Positions 24,604-35,551 of a DNA stretch of 64,000 nucleotides are shown piece by piece (position 1 is the first letter of the stretch; each line of letters starts with the position of its first letter). Where the stretch lies: assembly GCA_022702545.1 (NCBI GenBank), contig JAHRBC010000004.1, positions 3,410,001 through 3,474,000 of the forward strand, written 5' to 3'. The translations under genes were made by a program, and so were the position numbers. A model generated the notes under the pieces. The model saw only the letters and a list, made by a program, of their open reading frames with translations, made no database searches and had not been told where the DNA came from. Source of the DNA: Phycomyces nitens. Taxonomy: Eukaryota; Mucoromycota; Mucoromycetes; Mucorales; Phycomycetaceae.

Positions 24604-26000
24604 CTACTTGATACTACTTGGATCGGGTGCTTCACTACTGAACAATACCTGAAAATAGGGTCCGACAGCAGTTTGGGTGGTTGCGGCAGTGTTCTTATAT
24701 AATAAAGGTAGTATTAGTGACATACATTCAAGAGTGCGGGTGTTGTTCAAGATGAGAGGTATATTATACTTACATTGTAAGGGATGGATAAGAATGGACA
24801 AAGAGGGGATGAGTTGTGCGGCATGGCATCTGGTATGATTAGGTTGACTAGAGATGGGGTAAAATAAATTAATATGGGTGAATTGAGTGATAGAAAAATT
24901 GATTTACATACCAGAAGCAGAGATGGCGATTAAGTAGAGGGATGTTATGTAACAGCCGACAATAGATTCTTATTAAGATTATAGAACAATATTAGTAAAT
25001 AGCCAGAATAATATTATAGAAAATCATAAAGACCAAGAAATGGCATTACCATTATGATAACCAGCCGTAGATGATGGAGGAGCCAGATGGGGTGATTGAT
25101 GGCAGTGGCCTATAGTAGAATAAGAAACGATAGAGGAGAAAATAGTTTGACAAGAAAATATTTTTTTTACCAAGCCACCAATGACGATACCATATAATAG
25201 ACCATTTGAGTAGAGGAGGTCTATAAGATAAAAAGAGAGAATCAGAATAGTGTTATGGAAAGCATAAATACTAAGAGACAGCATTACCATTATGATAACA
25301 GTTGAGGATGATGGGGGAGCCAGATGGGGTGATTGATGGCGGCGGTCTATAGTAGAATAAGAAACATTAAAGGAGAAAATTATTTGACACGATTTTTTAC
25401 CATGCCACTGATGATCATACCATATAATAGGCGTGTGAATGGAATATGTCTATAAAATAAAAAGAGAGAATAAGAATAATATTATAGAAAAGTATAGACC
25501 AAGAAATGGCATTACCATTATGATAACCAGTCGTAGATGATGGAAGAGACAGACAGGGTGTGATGGGGGTGACCCAAGTAGAATAAACAACATTGGACAA
25601 AAAAAAGTTTGACACCAAAAGGTTCTTTTTTACCATGACACTGATGACGATACCCATATAATAGACCGTGTGAGTGGCGGAGGTCTATAAGAGAAAAAGA
25701 GAGGATCAGAATAATATTATAAAACATATAAAGACTAAGAAAAGATATTACCATTATGATTCCAATCGTACATGAAGGAAGAGGTAGATGGGGTGATTGG
25801 TGGTGTGGTCTACAATAAAATAAGCAATGTTAGTATAGAAAATTGTTTGACACGAAAAGATTTTTTTAGCTCAATATTGATGATTGAACCAAATAATAAG
25901 CTGTGTGAGTTGAGGAGGTCTATAAAATAAAAAAAGAGAGTCAGGATAATTTGCGAGATGCTAAAGGCACATTCAACTGACCACAGATTGTGTGGATGAG
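24604..26000 (-). pseudogene. Third gene (micro-exon gene) of A3
   Basis: Minus-strand chain of tiny exons. The last exon (24693 to 24604, 90 nt) reads NTAATTQTAVGPYFQ and ends PDPSSIK. It joins through a GTAAGTATAAT..ATATAAG intron to an exon ending CPFLSIPYN. Upstream lie four to five tandem modules of about 235-280 bp, each with a segment like ACCTCCGCCACTCACACGG ending before GTAAAAAA and one like CACCCCATCTGGCTCC ending ATG before GTAATGCC. Some modules have lost the acceptor AG (TACTTGG near 25580), so this copy is probably degenerate. Function unknown. Confidence 0.4.
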
Positions 26001-26454
26001 CAATGCAGGCAGGATGTATTGGAATGAGCGCATGTTTATAAAGAAGCCACCGATTTTTTAGTGTAAAGAGGTGTAAAAAAGAAAGAAAAAATAGGCCTGG
26101 ATATAAGGAAATGAGAGAAAGGAAAAAAGGGCAAAAAAGACAAAAAAAATACAAGGATATATAATTTGAAACAGAGACAGAATAGGTGTAATGGATAGAA
26201 TCCAAAAGCAATAATGGTGCTGTTCATTAATGTGTACAAGAAGTCTTTTTGGATCCACCCACCAAACTCTCTTTAGTTATAAATACTCTGTATTTTATAT
26301 TCTAAAAGACCTGTTCTCACACAACACACTCTTCTGGTTCCCTAAAACTTTTAATAAAACAATTGTATGTATAAGATATTACATATTTTATAAGACCCCA
26401 TAAAATAAAGATAATTGATAATTGAGTAATATATTATTTTATATTTTTTAGACT

Positions 26455-27568
26455 ATGGCAAACAGACGTAATCTTGCTCCTCGACCCAGTTCTGAGGCTT
26501 CTCAGATGATGAAGAAAATGATAGCCATGGAGAAATATATGGTGACCATGGGCACTAACATGGTTTCAGTGCAAAGAGAGATTACCACGATGAATGGTAG
26601 AATCGGTGTACTTGTTGGAGACAACACCAACGCTGGTCAGCCTTCAAATGCTGTGCCAGTGGTTCCTGTTGCCGTGGCCCCAGTTGACGGTATTCCTGAG
26701 CCACGAGCAAAGGACATTACTGAAGTGCTTGTAAGTAACAGAGTAATAATAATCCACTAATTTAATGCTATAAAATAGAGACTTATTAATGACTACCTGT
26801 GGTCGCCAACATTCAAGTCGAATGACCAGGGCGAAATTGAGGCCAACAACAACAAGCCCAGGTGGAACACCAAAGTCCACTTCAACAAAAGCCCGAACAA
26901 AGAGTTGGTGGCAAACATGATGAGCTACCTGGTGTCAAATTCTTGCAACTCCAAGTTGCGAAAAAGTGACATTCGTAACAAGCTTCACACAAACTTCCGC
27001 AGTCGGTGGCGCCAGGAGAAAGAGGATCCTAGTAAGAGGGATGCCTCAAAGGCAAAGACACCGCGCTCTTCTCGTGAGGGTGATGTAAGTTGTGTTTTAT
27101 ATTCTAATCAGAGCTTAGTTTTAAGAGTAATATTAATATAAATTGCTCTCTAGCACCTCAAACGCCGTGGCCTTGCCTATGCCCAGAACAAGGCTGCCAT
27201 TGATGCCGCCATGGAGAAGGATTGCTCCAATCTTCTCCAGGAAGAAGCAATGTCCGAAGGTGAGTCTGGTGATGAGACACCTGGAGTCCCAGGTGTACGC
27301 ATCATTCGCGTCCAGTGCCCAAGTTGGTGAAGTGACAAGGTAAATTGTTTTCCAGCCAAGTTTATTGTTTTTGAAATATAATAAATAGAAAATAATTGTC
27401 CTTTAGTTCAACCAATTCCTTGAGATGGTTGACTTGTATGCCCGTGCCAACTTGGGCAACAATGCTCGACAGCTGATCAGAAGATCTCTTGTCACTGTGG
27501 TGGAAAAACCAGTCCCTGCCAGCATGTTTCCTCCCCCACCACAGTGGACCATCAGAGATGACAAATAA
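26455..27568 (+). pseudogene. CACTA accessory gene (gene 2) of A3
   Basis: Four exons: 26455-26730, 26779-27084, 27154-27339, 27407-27568, all with GT..AG introns in phase 0. The protein starts MANRRNLAPRPSSEASQMM. It has an N-terminal segment likely to form a coiled coil, a basic region (KRDASKAKTPRSSREGD) and the end PPPPQWTIRDDK. Exon 3 carries a TGA (about 27328) where A1 and A2 read CGA, so the product is cut short. Exon 2 is exactly 306 nt in all A and E copies. I do not recognise the family; a role like plant TnpA (DNA binding) is only inference. Confidence 0.7.
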
Positions 27569-27690
27569 ATTTTTTTGATTTTTTAAAACAATACTCTTCT
27601 CAAACTGATCATTGCACTTTATCTTAATAATATATATTTAGAGGTAAAGAAATATTTGTTTTGAAGGAAAGAGGAAGGCATATATTTTTA

Positions 27691-28252
27691 TTAAGCATAT
27701 TGTTTCTTTGGTAGAGGAATTACCAGTGTTGTTGTCATATTGTTTTCTGTGCATTCAGCAGTTGCCACCTCCAGCAAGATTCGATGTACAGGCAAGATGC
27801 ACTGAAAGTCATCGTCAGAAAATTCAGGCAGGCAAATGTCAACACCATCATCTTCTCGCGATCTATCAGGAGACAGAGGAAGCCATCGGACAAAAGCGAA
27901 AATGTGTTGGGTATGCTGAATGCCATGGAATGAACAGACATCTTGGTTTGTTGGCGGCATAAAGGAATGAGTGAAGAGGTATTGAATTTGTCCAGTATAT
28001 GCATTTGCATGATCTCCGAATCTACCAAGGAACAATGCCTGCACAAAAGAGCCACGACTGATGGAGCTACTTTTGCCAACATATGTTTGACCAAGAAGAT
28101 CAATTGATGTCAGTTTTTGGACCTGATTGTCAACAAAGAATGGAGAGAGGGAGGCATGGTGATAATGAACAAGGTCTGGTATGTCATAGGTTTGTTTGTA
28201 GTACTCCAACAAATAAGGATAATGAATATCACTTATTGATGATGTTCTACTT
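27691..28252 (-). pseudogene. Tnp2-type transposase, C-terminal fragment (A3)
   Basis: Minus-strand frame matching the last 190 or so residues of the A1 transposase, including RGSFVQALFLGRFGDHANAY, ILPVHRILLEVATAE and the end VIPLPKKQYA. It starts abruptly at 28252 where A2 begins and lacks the whole catalytic core. Confidence 0.85.
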
Positions 28253-29933
28253 CACTGGAAAAATGGCCCTGAATACACTGGTGGTATAGTAGCCCTGAAC
28301 TGGTGTGAAAGCTAGTCTATTTTTCAACTCCACAGTTTTCCTTTTTTTTTATTTCGAAAATATAATTTTACTACATCCTATTGGTTCAGATACAATGAGC
28401 ATTAGAATATTACTTTTTATTATTATAAAAGTATAGCAAATAAAATACATGTAACACTCGTTTCCTTTTAATAATAATATTACAAACACAAACATCATGT
28501 CTTCTTCCAACAGTATTTACAACACCAAGTGCTATTGCACTGTATGCGGTGATAATGAAGAAGGATTCACCTATGTGACAAGAAGAACTGTCCAACATCA
28601 TAACAATAGAGCCAGAGTAGATGCAGTATTCACATCTTCAAGGGGTATTTTATTTAAAACAACAGAGTATACTTGTATATTAATATTATATTATAAATAA
28701 AGACTCTCAAAGAGAAATGATGGAAGTTGATTCTGAGTGTAAGAAATATATTTATTTAAATGTCAATGGTGTCTAACACACTATTATATTCTATATTTGT
28801 AGCTGTCATGACTTACCAACCTGGTCCCGTAGAAGAGGGCGGCCAAACAAATGTTCCTGTTTTGGAAATTGAGTCCATGCCTGCCAATGATGTCTCCATT
28901 GAGAATCGCGATGATGACAATGAGATCTCGGTTGAGAATGACGATGGCGCCAGTGATGATGAAGATGTTGTTGAGCTTGAGCTTGAGGAGTTGGATGCCG
29001 AAGGTTTGTATATAATCATTGAATAAAAGAAAAAGCCTGAAAAATTGAGTATTAATATTTTCTCTTTTTTTTTACAATAGCCCCTTTTGAAGCCCCTGGT
29101 ATGCTTGAGAACCCAGTTCACAAGTTTATCGCCATCTTCACGGTCCTTTTTACATCCCGCTACGTGGTCAACAAGGGTTCCATTGTCTTGATCAAGTTCA
29201 TCAATGAGCTCTTGAAGATTTACGAGCAGGATTTCCAGCTTCCAACAAGTCTTCTTGGGCTCCAAAGAATGACTGGATTTTCTGAGATATCCAAGGGAAT
29301 CCACAGATTTGTAGCATGCCAAGATTGCCATCAAATCTACGATGAATGCATGATAGTTCCTCCCACCTGTGTGTTCCAGAAGCTTGGATCCAACTCTGTC
29401 TGCGGGTGTAACACTGCAAAAACTGTGGGGTAAAACCATGTATATAACCAGAAATAAATAGGGGAAAAGTTTAGGTTTTCAGGGGAGAACAGAATACTAC
29501 GAGTATGGGAGTAAGCAAGGTTTCTCCTGGGCTCAAAGTCGAATCTCATACAGGTGCAAAGTTGAAAACTTTTGGGAGAGTAGGGTTCGTTAGCTTTTTC
29601 TGCATATAGATTTTTGGTGTTTACCAGATTTTTGTGCTTAAAACTATGTTTTTAGTGTAATAGATTATGTGTTTATAAATTGAAAAGACGATTACACACA
29701 GCAAATAAAGTTGGGGAGAAGCTGGCTTTCTCCATGGTATCAAGGATATCCTCAAGCAATTAACCAATCATCGAATACTATTACTGTGCAATCAAGCATA
29801 GAATGATCCCCATTGTTTTATACCCCGTACTTATTAGGTTTATGGTTTATATTTGTGTTTATTGGAAAGAATAGAATGGCTCTGTACACAAGCTCTAATA
29901 CTATTACTGTTTATCCTTGCCGCTTCTACCGGC

Positions 29934-31330
29934 CTACTTGATACTACTTGGATCGGGTGCTTCACTACTGAACAATACCTGAAAATAGGGACCGACGGCG
30001 ATTTGGGTGGTTGCGGCAGTATTCTAATACAATAAAAGTTATATTAGTGACATATATTCAAGAGTGCAGGTGTTGTTCAAGATGCGAGGTATATTATACT
30101 TACATTGTAAGGGATGGATAAGAACGGACAAAGTGGGGCTGAGTTGTGCGGCATGGCATGGCATGACATGGCATCTTGTATGATTAGATTGACTAGAGAT
30201 GGGGTAAAGTAAATTACTATGGGTGAATTGAGTGATAGAATAATCGATTTACATACCAGAAACAGAGTTGACAATTAAGTAGAGGGATGTTACGTGATGA
30301 CCAACAATAGATTCTTATTAAGAGTATAGAACAATATTAGTAAATAGCCAGAATAATATTATGGAAAGAGATAAAGACCAAGAAAAGGCATTACCATTAT
30401 GATAACCAGTCGTAGATGATGAAGGGGCCAGATGGGGTGGACAGTGATGGCGGCGGTCTATAGTAGAATAAGAAACGTTAAAGGATAAAATAGTTTGACA
30501 CAAAAATATTTTTTACCAAGCCACCAATGACGATACCATATAATAGACCATTTGAGTAGAGGAGGTCTATAAGTTAAAAAGAGAGAATCAGAATAGTGTT
30601 ATGGAAAGCATAAATACTAAGAGACAGTATTACCATTATGATAACAGTTGTAGATGATGGAGGAGCCAGATGGGGTGATTGATGGTGGCGGTCTATAGTA
30701 GAATAAGAAACGTTAAAGGAGAAAATTATTTGACACGATTTTTTACCATGCCACTGATGACCATACCATATAATAGACGTGTGAGCAGAATATATCTATA
30801 AAATAAAAAGAGAGAATAAGAATAATATTATAGAAAAGTATAGACCAAGAAACGGCATTACCATTATGATAACCAGTTGTAGATGATGGAAGAGATGGAC
30901 AGGGTGTGATGGGGGTGACCCAAGTAGAATAAACAACGTTGGACAAAAAAAAGGTTTGACACCAAAAGGTTCTTTTTTACCATGACACTGATGACGATAC
31001 CCATATAATAGACCGTGTGAGTGGCGGAGGGCTATAAGAGAAAAAGAGAGGATCAGAATAATATTATAAAAAATATAAAGACTAAGAAAAGATATTACCA
31101 TTATGATTCCAATCGTACATGAAGGAAGAGGTAGATGGGGTGAATGGTGGTGTGATCTACAATAAAATAAGCAACGTTAGAATAGAAAATTGTTTGACAC
31201 GAAAAGATTTTTTTAGCCCAATATTGATGATAGAACCATATAATAAGCTGTGTGAGTTGAGGAGGTCTATAAAATAAAAAAGAGAGTCAGGATAATTTGC
31301 GAGATGCTAAAGGCACATTCAACTGACCAC
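29934..31330 (-). pseudogene. Third gene (micro-exon gene) within element C
   Basis: Last exon 30023 to 29934 (90 nt) reads NTAATTQIAVGPYFQVLFSS and ends PDPSSIK. The exons before it, joined through GTAAGTATAAT..TATTAG and GTATGTAAATC..CTCTAG introns, read VSVNLIIQDAMSC and SAPLCPFLSIPYN. Compared with A1 and A3 it has mostly conservative changes, and one 15-nt insertion keeps the frame. That pattern is the best evidence that these small exons code for protein. Upstream modules (30300-31300) are repeats like those in A3. Confidence 0.45.
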
Positions 31331-31494
31331 AGATTGTTTGGATGAGCAATGCAAGCAGGATGTATTGGAATGAGCACATGTTTATAAAGAAGCCGCCAAT
31401 TTTTTAGTGTAAAGATGTGTAAAAAAGAAAGAAAAAATGGGCCCGGATATAGGAAACGAGGGAAAGGAAAAAGAGCAAAAAGAAAAGAACAACT

Positions 31495-33689
31495 TAGACT
31501 TTGCTGCTATATTGTAATAAATAATATTGTATTAACTATAATGTGTATTCAAAACATATATTAGAGTCAACTTACTTTATTATTCTCTATTATTTATTTA
31601 TGAGCCTGATTATTGATTGTAAAGCCTTTTCCAAGACTTGGTGCACAGCATTCTATAATATTTATATTGATTCTGTGACAGACCATTATATTATTTTATG
31701 GCCATATGATAGTGTTCTTGTCAATTAAATAGTGTTTGATAATATAAGACCATGCTTTTAGTTGATGCCGCAATTCATAGTCAAAGCATGGTTTGAGAAA
31801 AATATTAACATAAACAAAGGTTATTCTCTATGGGTTCTCTTGTGCCGTATTTTTTGATCTTATTGATAAAGCGTATTATGTAAATGAAGTTTACTCTTTT
31901 CTTTGAGACCACCACTTGTATCAATTACTAACTTACCAAGCTAATCAAGGTATTTGTCCAATTGATCCCTTTTTATACCAGATATCTATTTATAATAAAT
32001 GAAAAATATATACAAACCAAACACTTTAACAAACTATTGACTTTTGAATATTCCTTTGGGTTGATCAATCTTCATTTGACTGCAAAGGTTTTTGGTGAAA
32101 ATATTAATAAAATAGGTTGCTGTCTGATACTTGCCAAGCATGGATAATAATCATATCCTTTAGATTGTGAACAAAGGAATGGCCCTTGTATCTTAATATA
32201 ACTTTTGCGTTGCCAGATAAAATAAAAACACAAGTTAAATCATAGTATAGTATTTTATTGTTGTTACAATCGATTATTACCTTTTCCATAAGATACACTT
32301 TGAGAATCTGCGCAACTTACTTTCCCAACAAGATTATAGCAAGACTATATCTCGGTCTCTTTTAAACTATTCAAAATTACCTGATACACCTTTTTTCATA
32401 TAATAAATCACCAAGGCCCATTACAAAGCTGCTCCACTCAATTCATAGAGAGAATTATAAGTAAACTGGATAAGCTCATTAGATACTCTGAAATCCGCAA
32501 CTATATCAATATAATAATTAAGATCTATCCTAATATTAACCTTTTGCAACCACATATATATACTAAAGCTCGTTTTTGTGATATTTTCAATGGGAGAAGT
32601 GGTGACCAACTGTGTAAGCTTTTCAGTCAATTTGTCTATTTAAATAGTAATGTTATACACGGCATAATAATAGTATAAATGAAGTTCTGTTTAGTTATTA
32701 CCTGTGGCATACTGATTTGAATGCTATGGAGGTTGATGTTTCCACTGTCATTGTTAATGTCCATCATTGGATGGATTCAACTTTGCATTCTTCATTTATA
32801 TACCCAAACGGCGATATTAGCACCAACAATCACCACCCAACACCCCCCTTGTCCTTATAGAAAATAAATATAATATTAGTAAAAACACAAAATAAGAATC
32901 ACTTGCTATTTGTACATGCTTACCTAGCAATCACAATATAACTAATGAAAACCAGCTCATTAGTATTGTTCATCTCTACTTTTAGTATAGAGATTAAGAC
33001 TTTAGTCAATATTTTGTTACTTTAGAAAAAACTCATGAAGGAGCTTGACATTACAAACGATGACTTGTATGTAGCAGAAATAAAGTAGCAGCCCGCACTT
33101 TGTACAATGGGCTATATACTACAACCGACATTTGCAGTTGTTAATGTAGATGACGTCCAACATCAACGACTCAATCAATACCTACCAGATGGAAATAATT
33201 CTATTTTATTGCACTGTACTACATATTCAAGAATAATTGACGCGTCACCATGAGTAGCCTCTTTATTTTATAATTCTTTCTTTATAATGCTCTCTCTATA
33301 CTTCTTTATATTATTATACGGACACCAAATAAAATAAAATGGCTAATAATGTCAAAAACAAAAAATTGGTTTCAAAAAAACAGTAGTTATGCTACTGTTT
33401 TGTTCACACAGCCAAAAAATTATTTTTCTCAAGAATGCGCAACATCTTTAACACCAAATAAAATGCTCATTTCAATAAACAAGGTTGCCTAAAAATTTAC
33501 GGGCCCTTTCTATGGTACTACAACTACCTCATTATCAGATGAAAAGAGATTCCATGCGACTTTTATGAATCGGCATCGATGACATTACCTTTCAACCACA
33601 ATCTGCAGAGAAAAAGCACTCTAAAATCATAAAAAATGGCAGTTATGTTACCGTTTTGGTAGCTGTTCCCACTCCTTTTGCCATAGTGT
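31495..33689 (+). mobile_element. Old, degenerate D copy inside element C
   Basis: Diverged but alignable with D by eye: 31500-31560 matches the region before the gene remnant, 32700-32830 matches the second exon (WKNSTVHSSCMYRR region), 33120-33240 matches the last exon (INVDDIQHQ region), and 33320-33689 is the L end finishing GCCATAGTG with ACAGTAG/CTACTGT repeats. All frames are broken. Its L end has GGTAGCTGTTCCCACTCC instead of GGCACAGCTACCGGTCC, as in the 52249 copy, so there are at least two D subfamilies. Confidence 0.6.
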
Positions 33690-33934
33690 ATAATCGGCAA
33701 AAGGATCGGCTTCCAAAAAACAGCGAGTTCTCCTGATCACCAAGTACATCTGAGGACCCGACTTTATGGAACAAGGTAGCCAAATATAGAATATAGTAGT
33801 TATTTAGTTTCTGTTGCTATGCCAATAAATAATCCTTATGTTCAAAATCAACATCTATCATATTGCATTGGGAGGAGATTTCTAGTAATATATATTATGA
33901 TACAATTCATAGAGTGTTTACAAAAGTAACTTGC

Positions 33935-34082
33935 CCCTTTCACAATCTTCAAGACGCTCTAATCTTGCTCTCTTTGCATAACGTTGAGCAGTCAGTTTCT
34001 GGACAAGACTGTAACCATTCTTGCTTGTACTGCATCTAGGGCAAAAGCACTTCTCATTGTAGACATCGGAAGTAGAAGACAT
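33935..34082 (-). pseudogene. Transposase first exon (zinc finger) of element C
   Basis: ATG at 34082 opens a 148-nt exon with YNEKCFCPRCSTSKNGYS, ending RLEDCERG before GCAAGTTAC. The length and final phase equal those of the first exons of A1 (45243-45390) and E1 (56127-56274). The donor here is GC instead of GT, a known minor class. The next exons are missing, so this is a stranded relic. The C-x-C-x2-C pattern (CFCPRC) suggests metal binding. Confidence 0.7.
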
Positions 34083-35551
34083 GGTATTTGTGTATTGAAG
34101 TTTAAACAAAAAGGAAACAAGTGTTACATATGCTTTATTTGCTATGGTTTTATAAGAGTGTAAAAATATTATCTCCTGTTCTTTATATTCGAGCCAATTA
34201 AATACAAGAAAATAATATTTTCAAGGTGATCACAAAAAAACATGTTGAGTTGCAAAATTGCTTCAGCTTTCTCCACGTTCTCAGTTAACTGTGCACAGTA
34301 GAACAGCCCACCGTTTTCCCAGTGTAAGTTGGTGAAGGAGTCGTCTGTTGGTGCCTTGGCCCCAAAAAGGGTGTTTGTCTATCAATCCGTCAAGCATGCT
34401 ATGAAGACACTCTTTCTTCGCCCTGGCTTTGAGGCCAGAATCAGACACTGGAACTCAGATCTCAAAATTCCACAGACAATGTGCGATGTCTACGACGGCG
34501 CCATGTGGAAGGACGTCAAGGACATCAACGGCGCCCAGTTTACAGCGGATCCGCACTCCCTCATGTTGGCTCTCAACATTGACTGGTTCCAACCTTTTGA
34601 TGGTGTGGTGTACTCTTGTGGTGCCATTTATTTGGTCATCAATAATCTACCTCGGGAGGAGCGATTCAAGCCAGAAAACACCATCCTTGTTAGTCTTATG
34701 CCTGGACCAAAAGAGCCAAAGTCAGAGGAGATCAACCACTACCTGGAGCCATTGGTAGATGAGTTGAACGAGCTCTATGTTGGAATGAATATTCCAACAT
34801 TTGAGAGGCCAACTGGTGCCAGTGTCCGTGCTGCACTAATGATGGTGGCGTGTGACATCCCAGCAGCAAGAAAGACCAGTGGATTCACCACCCACAACAG
34901 CACATGCGCATGCTACAAATGCAATCATCAGTTCTCTCGTCTGGAAGGCACGACCAGTGTAGATTTCCGCGGTTTCGAGTTTGCTGAGTGGAGGCTTGCG
35001 AGTGGTGCTGAAAACCGGGTGCATGCTGAGGTGTGGAAAAGTGCAAGTACATCCTCAGAAAGACATCAGCTGGAGGTCGAAAATGGTGTTTGATGGTCGC
35101 AGCTGCATCGTCTTGGATACTTTGATCTAGTACGTGGAACGATCATCGATCCCATGCACAATCTCTTTCTGGGCATGGCAAAAAGAATGGTGGAAAAGTG
35201 GACTGCCAGTGGTCTGATCGTAGACAGGGATCTTCGCGAGATGCAGAAGATAGCCGAGACCATGGTACTGCCTGTTGGCTACAGCATGCTGAAGACGAAG
35301 ATTGGCAAGGGGTTCCCCAGGATGAAAGCTGACGAATGGAAGTCGTGGGTATTGGTGTACTCTCCGGTGTTGCTGAAGTACGTTCTTCCACCAGCAAACT
35401 TTGCTAACTGGATCGATTTCGTGGACGCATGTCATATTCTGGTCAAGCCAACAATAACGTATGATGATGTCGAGTCAGCTCACCTCCATCTCCAGCAATT
35501 CTGTCAATTGTGCGAAACACTTTACCCTGCTACAATCCTCACCTGCAATAT

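Larger units (their letters stand above)
24069..28252 (-). mobile_element. A3: truncated CACTA element, minus oriented
   Basis: Begins with the 3' terminus in reverse, CACTGGGAAAACAATTTG, preceded by TAA (24066-24068). It contains, in reverse order, a family A tail, the accessory gene (plus strand here) and the C-terminal part of the transposase (minus). It stops at 28252, where A2 starts. About 2.6 kb of its 5' part is missing. It is clearly more diverged from A1 than A2 is. Confidence 0.75.
29412..34324 (-). mobile_element. Element C: chimeric CACTA element in A2 transposase
   Basis: Ends CACTGCAAAAACTGTGGG (29412) and CCCACCGTTTTCCCAGTG (34324) form an imperfect 18-bp inverted repeat, flanked by TAA duplications (29409-29411 and 34325-34327); A1 shows the empty site. 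Reading leftward from 34324 it holds a transposase first exon (34082-33935), an old D copy (about 33689-31495), a family A tail with third-gene exons (about 31480-29820), and a 400-bp left end of unknown content. The main transposase exon and accessory gene are absent, so it is non-autonomous. Confidence 0.85.

Noticed and set aside
25024..25290. Membrane-protein-like frame in the A3 tail
   Set aside because: It reads straight through predicted introns; the hydrophobic look comes from T-rich intron sequence. Spliced micro-exons explain the region better.
34429..34758. Alternative frame of about 110 codons in the transposase
   Set aside because: Overlaps the conserved Tnp2 core in another frame and shows no feature of its own; the same holds at 46257-46586.
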